Of a stretch of 64,000 bases of DNA, positions 17,041 through 26,153 are shown in pieces (the stretch's first letter is position 1; every line of letters starts with the position of its first letter). A program made the position numbers and the translations under genes. The stretch spans positions 124,001 to 188,000 of the forward strand of contig CANNDL010000004.1 in the NCBI GenBank assembly GCA_947503435.1, read 5' to 3'. The notes beneath the pieces were generated by a model, which ran no database searches, had not been told where the DNA came from, and was given only the letters and a program-made list of their open reading frames with translations. The DNA is from an uncultured Kangiella sp. (lineage in GTDB: Bacteria; Pseudomonadota; Gammaproteobacteria; Enterobacterales; Kangiellaceae).

Positions 17041-19578
17041 GTGGCTTCCAAAGTAACATCAACTGCCAATTTCTCAAATTACATCATTGCAGCAATTTTT
17101 GCTGCCATCACCTTTGCCATTAGTTATGGTAACTGGTTTCTACCTTTAGAGCAGTTACTTTACGATCGCTTACTTCGAGTACAGGTTCAAGAATCAAATC
17201 AAGATATCATCATCGTCGCGATGGATGAAAAGAGTTTGCAACGATTTGGTCCTTTGCCTTGGCCAAGACAGCGACATGCCCAATTGATTGAAAAATTATC
17301 AGCAGCTAGAGCGGTTGGTTATGATGTTTTATTTGATAAGGAGCAAGGGGTTGCTGATCAAGAGCTGATCGCTGCAGTGCACAAAAATGGCAAAGTCGTT
17401 TTCCCAGTAATTATTGAGAGAGTCTCACAAACGGGCGAATTAATTGAACTAATGCCTTATGCTGATTTAACTCAGGCTGCAAATAAACTGGGATTGGTTC
17501 ATTTTGAGTTGAGTAAAGATAATATTTCTCGTGCTACTTACCTTAAATCTGGTTTGGGTGAGCCCTATTGGCGTAGTTTCGCCGCTGAGGTTTTAGATGT
17601 GGCTAATGGTGATATTGACTACAAGCTTCCCATAGCTTCTTCAAGCCAAGAACCATCGTATGACTTAACCCAAATAGAAAAAGAAGGTTTAGTGTATATC
17701 CCTTTTAAACAAAACCCTTTGCATTTCGAAAGGGTGAGCTTTGTGGATTTACTTGATGGTGATACAAATGCTTTGCAAGCCATTAAGGATAAAGTGGTAT
17801 TTGTAGGAGTTACTGCTACCGCGGCGCGTAATGCCGATTTTTTGCCTGTACCAGTGGATAGGCATGGACAAATTATGCCGGGTGTGGAAATAAATGCCAC
17901 ACTGTTTGAAGCGCTTCAAGATGAAAGCTATATTGAAGAACTAATGCCTTGGTCTAATGCGTTATTTTTAGCCGTTGTCAGTTTTATCTTTTTTTCTTTC
18001 TTGCCTAAATCATTACCAAAACGAAGTTTTTACTATGGCATTTTATATTTAATTGGCTTGATTTTACTTTCTTGGTATTTGCTTCACTATTGGAATAGCT
18101 GGCTCAAAGTGGCAACCATGTTGGTTGTTTTGATCGGTGGCTATTTGATATGGATATGGCGGAAAATGGTTGCCAACATGAGTTTCTTTAAATCAACTGT
18201 AGAACGTTTATCGGTAGAAATGAAGCACTCTATGAATCTCAACCAACCTGCGGATATTAAAACAAAACTGCAATTCTTGTCCCATATAGATTTAATCGAT
18301 ATGGATAAAATTGAAAAATTCGAGCAGGGTCCCATAGGTGAACCGCAACAATTTATTGAACAGTTACAACAATTAGAAAAAGCGGGTAGCACCAAAAAAG
18401 AAAAGAAACTTTTGCGAAAGTTAATCAGCACCCCGTCAGCCCAGCGAGTTAATCAAACACCAAGCTACGGCGTAATCGAAACGCGGATTAAAAGTTTGGA
18501 AGCAGCAATACAGCAAATGAATTTCTTGCGCCGGTTCATTGAGCAAACCATGGATAGGATGAGTGACGCCATAATATTGAGTGACACAGACGGACAAGTT
18601 TTCTACAGTAACCTTGTGGCCAAGCGCTACGTTCCAGAACTGTCTAACCAAAAATTTATTCATCTAATACAGTTACTCGATATATTGAAATTATCCAATA
18701 ATCAAACTTGGTCTCAGCATATCCGAAAGGTTTTACAGGATGGCATTACTAGCGAGTTAACTGCTACGATAAATAATAATCTAGATGTAAAGACCAGTAT
18801 CTCATTATTAGACAACGTAGCTGGTCGAGATTTTCTAATAATGAATATGGTGGACATTTCTGCGATTAAGCGTGAACAACGCCGACAGTTAGAAATGATT
18901 GACTTTATTTCACATGATTTGCGCTCGCCAATGACTTCGATTTTGGCGTTGCTTAGTCGCCACAAACGTAACCCAGAACAGGAATCGGTAGAACGACTTC
19001 ATCAAGAAGTTGAAAAGTTAACGCGCTCGAGTTTGAGTTTAGCGGAGCAATTCTTGATGCTTTCGCGTGCAGAATCGAATATTGAACTGGCGCTGTATCC
19101 GGTAGAGTTGCTAAATGCCATTGATAATGCTTTGGCCATTGTTATGCCGCAAGCAGCCAATGAGAAAATAAAACTGGAGTTCGACTTTTTGGCTTACGAT
19201 GATATTTGGTTGCAAGCCAATCAAGATTTGTTGGAGCGTGTGATAACCAATCTATTAAGTAACGCCGTAAAGTATTCACCTGAAAACACACAAGTAAAAA
19301 TCAGTATTGAGCAAACGGAAAGAGTTACTTTGCTTAAAGTAACTGACCAGGGTGAAGGCATCAGCAAAGAGCAAATGGATGCGATTTTTAAACCCTTTAC
19401 CCGCATGCAAAAGCATGAAATGGCCAAAGTAAAAGGTATTGGGCTTGGGTTAAGGTTTGTACGAGCTGCCATGTTACGTTTTGGTGGTAAGGTGTCTGTT
19501 GACAGTAATCGTGGTGAAGGATCTACCTTTATATTGGAATTCCCTAATCATTTATTAATTCAAGATGAATTACTTTAA
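17041..19578 (+). CDS. CHASE2-domain sensor histidine kinase
   Basis: An 845-residue kinase with a GTG start one base after the upstream stop. An N-terminal helix precedes a periplasmic CHASE2 domain (about residues 35-295; QLLYDRLLRVQ, IIIVAMDEKSLQRFGPLPWP, RADF-like ARNADFLPVP, PGVEINATLFEAL). Three membrane helices follow (about 305-380). A cytoplasmic PAS-like region lies at about 500-615 (MSDAIILSDTDGQVFYSN). The HisKA site is IDFISHDLRSPMTS with the phosphorylatable His at residue 625. HATPase motifs are NLLSNAVKYSP, DQGEGIS and GIGLGLRFVRAA. All kinase boxes are present. The cognate regulator is probably the OmpR-type gene at the start of the operon. Confidence 0.93.
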   Translation: MASKVTSTANFSNYIIAAIFAAITFAISYGNWFLPLEQLLYDRLLRVQVQESNQDIIIVAMDEKSLQRFGPLPWPRQRHAQLIEKLSAARAVGYDVLFDKEQGVADQELIAAVHKNGKVVFPVIIERVSQTGELIELMPYADLTQAANKLGLVHFELSKDNISRATYLKSGLGEPYWRSFAAEVLDVANGDIDYKLPIASSSQEPSYDLTQIEKEGLVYIPFKQNPLHFERVSFVDLLDGDTNALQAIKDKVVFVGVTATAARNADFLPVPVDRHGQIMPGVEINATLFEALQDESYIEELMPWSNALFLAVVSFIFFSFLPKSLPKRSFYYGILYLIGLILLSWYLLHYWNSWLKVATMLVVLIGGYLIWIWRKMVANMSFFKSTVERLSVEMKHSMNLNQPADIKTKLQFLSHIDLIDMDKIEKFEQGPIGEPQQFIEQLQQLEKAGSTKKEKKLLRKLISTPSAQRVNQTPSYGVIETRIKSLEAAIQQMNFLRRFIEQTMDRMSDAIILSDTDGQVFYSNLVAKRYVPELSNQKFIHLIQLLDILKLSNNQTWSQHIRKVLQDGITSELTATINNNLDVKTSISLLDNVAGRDFLIMNMVDISAIKREQRRQLEMIDFISHDLRSPMTSILALLSRHKRNPEQESVERLHQEVEKLTRSSLSLAEQFLMLSRAESNIELALYPVELLNAIDNALAIVMPQAANEKIKLEFDFLAYDDIWLQANQDLLERVITNLLSNAVKYSPENTQVKISIEQTERVTLLKVTDQGEGISKEQMDAIFKPFTRMQKHEMAKVKGIGLGLRFVRAAMLRFGGKVSVDSNRGEGSTFILEFPNHLLIQDELL

Positions 19579-19667
19579 CTAATCTATATTATTAAAAAAC
19601 ATCATTTTTCTTAAGCATAACTTAGCGATATGATTCTGTTCATTATTTGTCCAGTATGGAGCGGAAG

Positions 19668-20672
19668 ATGTTTAAAGTGTTTGAGCAAAAGCAATCACAA
19701 TTAGCGTTATTTGGTTTGATAATAGCAATATTGTTATGGTCAGCATCCTTTGTTGCCATGAAATATGCAATTGCAGAATTTGGCCCGATTCTTACGGTCT
19801 TTTTAAGAATGATTTTAGCCATGGCGGTTTTGTTATTCTTTTTAAAGCCGATTACCAAAAAGCAAAACTACCAAAAGGGTGATTGGTGGTTATTAGGCTT
19901 GTTAGCTTTGTGCGAGCCTTGTTTATATTTTATTTTTGAAAGTTATGCGCTGACTTATACTACTGCATCGGAAGCGGGGATGGTGACAGCATTACAACCG
20001 TTACTAATAGCAGTGGCCGCATTTTATTTCTTAAAAGAAAAAATCAGCAGTCGTACTATAGTTGGCAGTTTGTTGGCACTTGCGGGTGTAATTTGGTTAA
20101 CCTTTTCTGGAGGGGCAAGTGAGCATGCATCCAATCCTTGGTTAGGTAATTTGCTAGAATTTGGTGCGATCCTTTCTGCAACAGTTTACTGCTTGTTAGC
20201 TCGAAAACTAGCACAGCGTTACTCGCCGATATTTTTAACCTTATTACAAACGGTAGCAGGAAGTATTTTCTTTTTGCCGTTAATTTTTGTGCAAACAGAA
20301 GCGATTAGCTTTGATATTTCTGGGCAGGCCATATTAGCCATTTTATTCCTAGCATTTGGCGTTAATATTTTTGCCTTTACTTGCTATAACTTTGCTTTTA
20401 AAGTCATGCCTGCAAATAAAGTAGGAAGTTTAATGAACTTGCTACCTTTAGGTACTTTATTTTTCGGATGGTTATTGCTTGGTGAGACTTTGGCTACGAT
20501 GCAATATATGGCGGCAGGTTTGGTTTTGCTAGGCGTGATTTGGTCACAAACTAAACCGAAAGCTAAGACAGTATTTATTGAGCAATCGGCGATTGCTCGC
20601 CAATGGGAAGAAATCCCAAGCTCAAAAGAAATGATCTTCGAGCTGAAATCCCTGTTAAAGATTAGTCACTAA
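19668..20672 (+). CDS. EamA/DMT-family transporter
   Basis: A 334-residue inner-membrane protein with about ten hydrophobic helices and two EamA repeats, the first beginning LFGLIIAILLWSASFVAMKY and the second around LLEFGAILSATVYCLLARKL. The signature SEAGMVTALQPLLIAVAAFYFLKEKI and the matching second-half NKVGSLMNLLPLGTLFFGWLLLGE are clear. I chose the ATG at 19668 because GGAG lies 6 bases upstream of it; ATG at 19656 is inside that site. The substrate cannot be told from sequence; members export amino acids or other metabolites. The gene ends at a shared terminator. Confidence 0.85.
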   Translation: MFKVFEQKQSQLALFGLIIAILLWSASFVAMKYAIAEFGPILTVFLRMILAMAVLLFFLKPITKKQNYQKGDWWLLGLLALCEPCLYFIFESYALTYTTASEAGMVTALQPLLIAVAAFYFLKEKISSRTIVGSLLALAGVIWLTFSGGASEHASNPWLGNLLEFGAILSATVYCLLARKLAQRYSPIFLTLLQTVAGSIFFLPLIFVQTEAISFDISGQAILAILFLAFGVNIFAFTCYNFAFKVMPANKVGSLMNLLPLGTLFFGWLLLGETLATMQYMAAGLVLLGVIWSQTKPKAKTVFIEQSAIARQWEEIPSSKEMIFELKSLLKISH

Positions 20673-20677
20673 TACTT

Positions 20678-20705
20678 AAAAAAGGCTTCCTAGGAAGCCT
20701 TTTTT
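20678..20705. terminator. Bidirectional terminator between the transporter gene and copB
   Basis: A perfect palindrome: A6, GGCTTCC, TAGG-centred turn, GGAAGCC, T6. It lies 5 bp after the transporter stop and 2 bp before the copB stop on the other strand, so it ends both convergent transcripts. Confidence 0.92.
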
Positions 20706-20706
20706 A

Positions 20707-21420
20707 TTAGAACCAGAAACTGATGCCAACTAAGAAGTTATTTGCTTCAGTTGCACTTCCTTCGAGTCGAGAATAGCGAGCGGTATCACCGTATTGCTTT
20801 TCATGCTCAAAGCCCACATAAAAAGCAAACTCCTTAATGAATTCATAGCGTAAGCGCAGGCCCAAACTTAAGTTCGATAGGCCCGAGCCAATGCCATTAA
20901 TAGGGTCATCCTGTGCATAAAAATTAGCCTCTAGCTCAGGACTTAGTACCCATTGCTGAGTAAGCATCATTTCATATTCAGCTTCAAAGCGTGCCGCTAA
21001 ATCGCCATCTTCACCAATAAATAAAGCCGTATCAATTTCAAAGTAATAGGGCGCTAAACCATGAAAGCCAATCACTGCCCAGCTACGCTCATCAGGTAAT
21101 TTAAAATCATGACGAACACCAAGCTGTAGATCCCAATAGGGTGCTATCGCTTTTGAATAGAGTGCTTGTAATTCAAACTCTTCCGTTTCTCCAGCCTCGA
21201 TTTCAATTTCCGTTTTTAACCAGAACTTGTTCAAATCTTTACCAATCCAAAAGTCAGACTCCATGGCAAAAACGTCTTCACCATCATGCTGGAAATAATC
21301 TAATTGATGGGTTTTCCAGTAGGTCAATAGAGGATCATCTTCGGAACCTGCAAAAAGACTAGTAGCAGCAAAAGAGATCATCACTGCGATAAGTAATGTA
21401 ACTTGTTTCAATACTTTCAT
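20707..21420 (-). CDS. copB: Copper resistance protein B, outer-membrane barrel
   Basis: A 237-residue exported protein: signal peptide (MKVLKQVTLLIAVMISFAATSLFA), then a beta-barrel pattern ending in an aromatic C-terminus (NNFLVGISFWF), as expected of an outer-membrane protein. The motifs FAMESDFWIGKDLNKFWLKT, LQALYSKAIAPYWDLQLGVR and GLSNLSLGLRLRYEF are typical of CopB/PcoB. Unlike many homologues, the mature N-terminus lacks a long histidine/methionine-rich region. It follows copA by 10 bp. CopB is thought to help copper sequestration at the outer membrane. Confidence 0.93.
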   Translation of the reverse strand: MKVLKQVTLLIAVMISFAATSLFAGSEDDPLLTYWKTHQLDYFQHDGEDVFAMESDFWIGKDLNKFWLKTEIEIEAGETEEFELQALYSKAIAPYWDLQLGVRHDFKLPDERSWAVIGFHGLAPYYFEIDTALFIGEDGDLAARFEAEYEMMLTQQWVLSPELEANFYAQDDPINGIGSGLSNLSLGLRLRYEFIKEFAFYVGFEHEKQYGDTARYSRLEGSATEANNFLVGISFWF

Positions 21421-21430
21421 AATGTTCTCC

Positions 21431-23341
21431 TTAAGAAATTCGCACTTCGCGCATCATTCCTGGCATATGGAATAATAGATGACAATGATAAGCCCAACGA
21501 CCTTTGGTATCAGCGGTAACTAAATAGCTGGCTTTAGAGCCGGGCTGTACGATAATGGTATGCTTTTTAGGAATATAGTCAGGGTCGCCCGTTTCCAGCT
21601 CGCTCCAAACACCATGCAAATGGACCGGATGGGTCATCATGGTGTCATTAACCAAAACAATCCTAACTCGCTCACCATATTCAAGATGAATCGGCTCGGC
21701 GTGCATATGCTTAATACCATCCATTGACCACATATAGCGGTGCATATTACCGGTAAGGTGGATCTGTAATTCACGACTTGGCTGGCGCTTATCTTGGGTT
21801 GGGTAGTAGCCCTTAATGTCCGAATACTTCAACACTCGACGACCGTAACGTTTTTGATGATCGCGTAAACCAATACCCGGATCATCGATGCCATCCATTG
21901 GCATTTCAGCGCGCATATCCACCTGCGGGCCAAATTCAGTTTCGGCATGCTTGATGGGACTGTTACTACCAAAACCCGCTTTGCCAAGCTTTGATTCTTT
22001 GGCCATTAAGTCATGCTGTTTATGATGTTGCATGCCATTTTGCTTAGGCATTTGATGTTGGCTATGGTCCATTTTTGAATGATCCATTTCAGGCATTTTA
22101 TGCTTTGAATGATCCATCTTAGAGTGTTCCATAGAGTTATCACCCTTCATTTGATGTTGTGAATGGTCCATGCCCTGCATATCGCCCATGTTATGCATCG
22201 AATGGTCCATGCCCATATCTCTATGCTCAAGAATAGGTGCATAATCCATCGCTGGAACTTCTGCTGTGTAATTAAGATCAGGAGTTAAAGTACCGCGAGC
22301 AAAACCGGAGCGGTCGATGGTTTGTGCAAAGATGGTGTAAGCTTTGTCTTCCGGTTCGACGATCACATCGTATGTTTCAGCAACGCCAATTCTAAATTCG
22401 TCAATATTGACTGGCTGAATGAGCTGGCCGTCGGTAGCAACTACTGTCATTTTTAATCCGGGTATACGCACATCAAAAATGGTCATAGCCGCTGCATTAA
22501 TAAAGCGCAAGCGGACTTTATCGCCTTTGTTAAACTGTCCCAGCCAACCCAAATCTGGGGTATTGCCATTCATCAAGTAGGTATAGGTGTAACCAGTAAC
22601 ATCGGCAATGTCGGTTTCGCTCATGCGCATCTGGTTCCACATTTCTCGCTCAGCCATGGTGCCAGAGAGGCCTTTCTTTTTTATATCATTCCAGAGATCA
22701 CGCATGGTTCTTTCTCTGAAATTGTAGTAATGGCTCATCTTTTTTAGCTTGGCATAGATATCGTGTGGATTTTCATCGCTCCAGTCAGAAAGCATCACTA
22801 CAAAGTCACAATCGTAATCAAAAGGCTCAGGCTCTTTAGGGTGAATAATAATAGGGCCATAAACCCCTGTTTGTTCTTGAAAGCCTGAATGGCTGTGATA
22901 CCAGTAGGTGCCACTTTGATTAACATCAAACTCATAATTAAACGTTTTACCTGGTTTGATCCCATCAAAACTTAAACCCGGCACGCCATCCATTTCTGTA
23001 GGCAGAATAAGCCCATGCCAATGAATCGAGCTATCTACCGATAAACTATTGGTAACATTCAGCTTAACTCGCTCACCTTCTTGCCATTGCAAAAGTGGTG
23101 CGGGTAGGCCTTGATTAACCGCAGTAGCCATACGCGGTGTACCGGTAAAGTTAACGGGATGTAATCCAATATCTAAATCGAACTCATTGCCCTTAAGGCT
23201 GCTTAACTGATTAATAGATTTTGGATTGATTGACTTAGCGAGCAGCCCATTCCAAGGCATACTTGAAAGTGCCACAGCTGAAGATGCGCCAAGCACAAAC
23301 TGACGTCGTGATAACAGAGGATTTTTAAAGTTGTTGCTCAT
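21431..23341 (-). CDS. copA: CopA-type multicopper oxidase, Tat-exported
   Basis: A 636-residue periplasmic copper oxidase. I use the ATG at 23341 (MSNNFKNP); a TTG four codons upstream is unsupported. The Tat signal is LSRRQFVLGASSAVAL. Copper-ligand motifs are SIHWHGLILP and TYWYHSHSGFQEQ near the N-terminus, and HPVHLHG plus WAYHCHLLFHMPGMM at the C-terminus. Together they give the expected type 1, 2 and 3 sites. Between them lies a Met/His-rich stretch (about residues 375-445) built from repeated MDHS-like units, a likely Cu(I) binding region. The gene sits between a cysteine-rich small protein and copB. CopA probably oxidises Cu(I) and confers copper tolerance. Confidence 0.96.
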   Translation of the reverse strand: MSNNFKNPLLSRRQFVLGASSAVALSSMPWNGLLAKSINPKSINQLSSLKGNEFDLDIGLHPVNFTGTPRMATAVNQGLPAPLLQWQEGERVKLNVTNSLSVDSSIHWHGLILPTEMDGVPGLSFDGIKPGKTFNYEFDVNQSGTYWYHSHSGFQEQTGVYGPIIIHPKEPEPFDYDCDFVVMLSDWSDENPHDIYAKLKKMSHYYNFRERTMRDLWNDIKKKGLSGTMAEREMWNQMRMSETDIADVTGYTYTYLMNGNTPDLGWLGQFNKGDKVRLRFINAAAMTIFDVRIPGLKMTVVATDGQLIQPVNIDEFRIGVAETYDVIVEPEDKAYTIFAQTIDRSGFARGTLTPDLNYTAEVPAMDYAPILEHRDMGMDHSMHNMGDMQGMDHSQHQMKGDNSMEHSKMDHSKHKMPEMDHSKMDHSQHQMPKQNGMQHHKQHDLMAKESKLGKAGFGSNSPIKHAETEFGPQVDMRAEMPMDGIDDPGIGLRDHQKRYGRRVLKYSDIKGYYPTQDKRQPSRELQIHLTGNMHRYMWSMDGIKHMHAEPIHLEYGERVRIVLVNDTMMTHPVHLHGVWSELETGDPDYIPKKHTIIVQPGSKASYLVTADTKGRWAYHCHLLFHMPGMMREVRIS

Positions 23342-23408
23342 TAGAACACCCAAATAATTGTTTAACTAAAATTAATAGGAGCCTTATTACAGGCGGATCG
23401 GTATTGGG

Positions 23409-23819
23409 TTAAACGATTTTGGGTGGCTTAAAAAAGCTTTGAATCGGTTCGAGATAAACCGAACTTAGTTTGCGGAAAGATTGGGAAGAAAAATTAACAG
23501 CGCTTGACTCACCAAGCAGTGCTAAACCTATGAATCCTGTGCAACTAGCCATTAGGCACTCACACTCATCACAACAATCCATGCTGCCCGAACTTTTAAG
23601 GTGGTGCGACAAGCTCGCTTGAGACTCTTTCTGCTGGTTCGTTCCTGCCGTCATCTGGGCACAATGATCTGATATCTCAGACTGAGTCGATGCTTGTTCT
23701 TTGAGCTTCTGAACAGTTGTCATTTCCATAGCCATTCCCTTAGGTGCTAGCAAACTAACCAAAAAGGTCGCTAGCACAATTAGCAAAAAGGTCGGCGGTA
23801 TAGAAAGTGGCTTTGTCAT
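23409..23819 (-). CDS. Small exported Cys/His-rich protein of the copper operon
   Basis: A 136-residue protein (ATG at 23819) with an N-terminal hydrophobic signal or anchor (PTFLLIVLATFLVSLLAPKGMAM). The middle carries a histidine pair and a tight cysteine cluster, SLSHHL and MDCCDECECLMASC, and the start of the mature part holds a further cysteine (ISDHCAQM). This looks like a metal-binding site. A second hydrophobic stretch follows (TGFIGLALLGESSA). I do not recognise a named family with confidence; it is reminiscent of short proteins encoded before copA in other gammaproteobacteria. It lies 22 bp after dsbD and 67 bp before copA. Confidence 0.75.
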   Translation of the reverse strand: MTKPLSIPPTFLLIVLATFLVSLLAPKGMAMEMTTVQKLKEQASTQSEISDHCAQMTAGTNQQKESQASLSHHLKSSGSMDCCDECECLMASCTGFIGLALLGESSAVNFSSQSFRKLSSVYLEPIQSFFKPPKIV

Positions 23820-23841
23820 CAAATAATTTTAAACATTAAGG

Positions 23842-25653
23842 TTACTGATTTAAAGCAGCTTTAATTCGTTTTAAGAACTGCTCTGCATCTTCAAATCCAG
23901 TTGCTCGATAATTAGTTAGCTCTTTACCATTAGGATCAAAGAACATAATAGTCGGTAATCCTAATACTTGATACTCCATCATTAATTCCACATCCTGAGC
24001 ATCATTAGCAGTTACATCGGCTTGTAATAAGATGCTGTTACCTAGCGCTGCGTGTACATCTTTATTGGTAAAAACTAGATCTTCAAACTCATAACAAGCG
24101 CTACACCACTCAGCAAAGAAATCGAGCATTATGCTTTTGTTCTGTGCTTTAGCCGCTTCTATTTCACGATTAAGATCAGCAAGCGATTTAATTTTCTTGA
24201 ATTCCAAATGTTCTGTTTGAACGAGGATGCCATTTAGCGGACTACCAATTCGGCCCTTGCCAGTGTGTGTGCCAACCGCTAACAAGACTCCATAAATGGC
24301 CATCAATAAGCCAATCACTTTAGCAAATTTTGCACCTTTACCTTGTACCGAATCAAAAGCACCAAGTACGAAAGCAGCGATAAATGCTAATAAGCTCAAG
24401 CCACCTAGATAGAGCCAATGAGGAATTAAATGTTTAACGATATATAGTGCCAAACCAAGCATCACTAGGCCAAAGAAAGTGCGGATTTTGGTCATCCAAG
24501 GACCAGCTTTGGGCAGCAGTCTGCCACCAGAAGCTCCAATTACTAGCAAGGGAATCCCGATACCGAAGCCTAGTCCATATAAAGTAACCGCACCCAACAT
24601 GGCATCGCCAGTGGCCGAAATAACAATAAAGGCTGCGATTAATGGCGCAGTCACACAAGGCGAAACAATTAGCGCAGAAATAGCACCCATAATACCGGCT
24701 CCGATATAAGAGCCCGAAGCTTGCTTGTTGCTGGTGTTAGTAAGCTTTTCTTGTAATGCGTTTGGTAGTTTAATTTCGTATAAACCAAACATCGACAACG
24801 ACAGTAATACAAAAACAATGGCAGCTGCAATTACAAAGCCTGGCGATTGCAGCTCAGCCGTGAAGTTTTTTCCGATTAGCGCCACTACGATTCCCATAAT
24901 GGCATAAGTAATCGCTACGGCTTGGGTATAGCTTAGCGATAAGAAAAATGATTTGCGGCTAGAGATTTTCTCACCTTGACCAACAATGATGCTGGAAATA
25001 ATCGGGATCATGGGATAAACACAAGCGGTAAAAGCCATTAAGAAACCCAACCCAATAAAAAGGATAAGATTTGAGAACAGACTATTGCCTTTAATCTTTT
25101 CGACTAAAATATTCGTTTCTGATTGGAAGCCCGGTTGCGCTTCCGAATTATCCGTAGGTTTGAAGTTGGCTGCATCAACGCTGATTAAGGTTTTGGCAGC
25201 TTCATCACCAATGGTTAACTCAAATTCGCGGCTGGTTGGAGGGTAGCATAGCCTATCTTCCGCACAACCTTGGAAATCTAACTTAACCATTATGGAACGG
25301 TTTAGTGCTGACTCGATAGGCGCTGAAAATTCTAAAAACTTGTAATAAACTTCAGTTAAACCAAAGTAAGGATCATCTTTCTCATAGCCTTCAGGAATTT
25401 GCAGTTGGCCGAATTTAGCATCAGATGATGTCAAATTAAGGCGCATTTTATAAAGATAGTAACCCTTAGCAATTTCAAACTTAATGATTACCTGATCATC
25501 TAATACCTCAAGCGTCGGAATAAAAGCTTCATCGACGGCTAAAAGTTTTTCTTCTTTATCAATTAAAGAATTAAGGTCTACAGCAGGGCTAGCACTGGCA
25601 TTAATGCCAAAGCTAAAAAGGGTTAAAAATATAAGTGCTAATATTCTGTTCAT
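23842..25653 (-). CDS. dsbD: Thiol:disulfide interchange protein DsbD
   Basis: DsbD passes electrons from cytoplasmic thioredoxin to periplasmic thiol proteins. The 603-residue protein has a signal peptide (ending INASAS), an N-terminal alpha-domain with the cysteine pair in FQGCAEDRLCYPP, and a membrane domain of about eight helices. The membrane cysteines are in AFTACVYPMIP and SPCVTAPLIAAF. A C-terminal thioredoxin domain carries the CxxC WCSACYEFE. All six redox cysteines are present. cutA-dsbD is a common pairing; here the operon continues into copA-copB, suggesting that DsbD keeps periplasmic copper-site cysteines reduced. Confidence 0.96.
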   Translation of the reverse strand: MNRILALIFLTLFSFGINASASPAVDLNSLIDKEEKLLAVDEAFIPTLEVLDDQVIIKFEIAKGYYLYKMRLNLTSSDAKFGQLQIPEGYEKDDPYFGLTEVYYKFLEFSAPIESALNRSIMVKLDFQGCAEDRLCYPPTSREFELTIGDEAAKTLISVDAANFKPTDNSEAQPGFQSETNILVEKIKGNSLFSNLILFIGLGFLMAFTACVYPMIPIISSIIVGQGEKISSRKSFFLSLSYTQAVAITYAIMGIVVALIGKNFTAELQSPGFVIAAAIVFVLLSLSMFGLYEIKLPNALQEKLTNTSNKQASGSYIGAGIMGAISALIVSPCVTAPLIAAFIVISATGDAMLGAVTLYGLGFGIGIPLLVIGASGGRLLPKAGPWMTKIRTFFGLVMLGLALYIVKHLIPHWLYLGGLSLLAFIAAFVLGAFDSVQGKGAKFAKVIGLLMAIYGVLLAVGTHTGKGRIGSPLNGILVQTEHLEFKKIKSLADLNREIEAAKAQNKSIMLDFFAEWCSACYEFEDLVFTNKDVHAALGNSILLQADVTANDAQDVELMMEYQVLGLPTIMFFDPNGKELTNYRATGFEDAEQFLKRIKAALNQ

Positions 25654-25664
25654 CAGTAATCTAT

Positions 25665-25991
25665 TTATTTATCAATTGCGCTTTTCAGCCATTGCCCATA
25701 AGAGGCAGAAATCTCGTCAATATTACAACTAATTAATTCAGGGACATCATAAGGGTGCTGTTCATTAAGCAATTTCTCGATAGCGCTAAAGTTTCCAGCC
25801 GTTGACTTTATCAATAAAATCACTTCGCTTTCTCGCTCGATTTTGCCTTGCCACTCATAAATACTCGTCACCTGAGGAACTATATTCACACAAGCGGCGA
25901 GTCGAGCTTCTATTAAATTGCTCGCCAAAGACTCAGCAACCTCTTGATTAGGTGCTGTGGAGATCAATATTTTGAAATCTTGCTCACTCAT
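25665..25991 (-). CDS. cutA: Divalent-cation tolerance protein CutA
   Basis: A 108-residue protein of the CutA1 family, a trimeric ferredoxin-like fold linked to copper tolerance although its mechanism is unsettled. Signature segments are LIEARLAACVNIVPQVTSIY, EWQGKIERESEVILLIKS and HPYDVPELI, with the conserved cysteine in AACVN. It is the first gene of the leftward operon and lies 11 bp before dsbD. Length is typical. Confidence 0.95.
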   Translation of the reverse strand: MSEQDFKILISTAPNQEVAESLASNLIEARLAACVNIVPQVTSIYEWQGKIERESEVILLIKSTAGNFSAIEKLLNEQHPYDVPELISCNIDEISASYGQWLKSAIDK

Positions 25992-26153
25992 TCGTATCGC
26001 TAGTGCCTAATAATTAGTTACAATTATCCTAGTTGCAATATTGCTATTGGTCGCCATTATAAGGCTATTAGTCAAAGAACGCATGATCTGCTAGCAAGAA
26101 TTCACGTAAAAGTTTGTCAGCAATATCAGTGCTTTAAAGAGAATTATCAAGAA

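Noticed and set aside
23342-23353. TTG start for copA four codons upstream
   Set aside because: No ribosome site before it, and the Tat signal is complete from the ATG at 23341.
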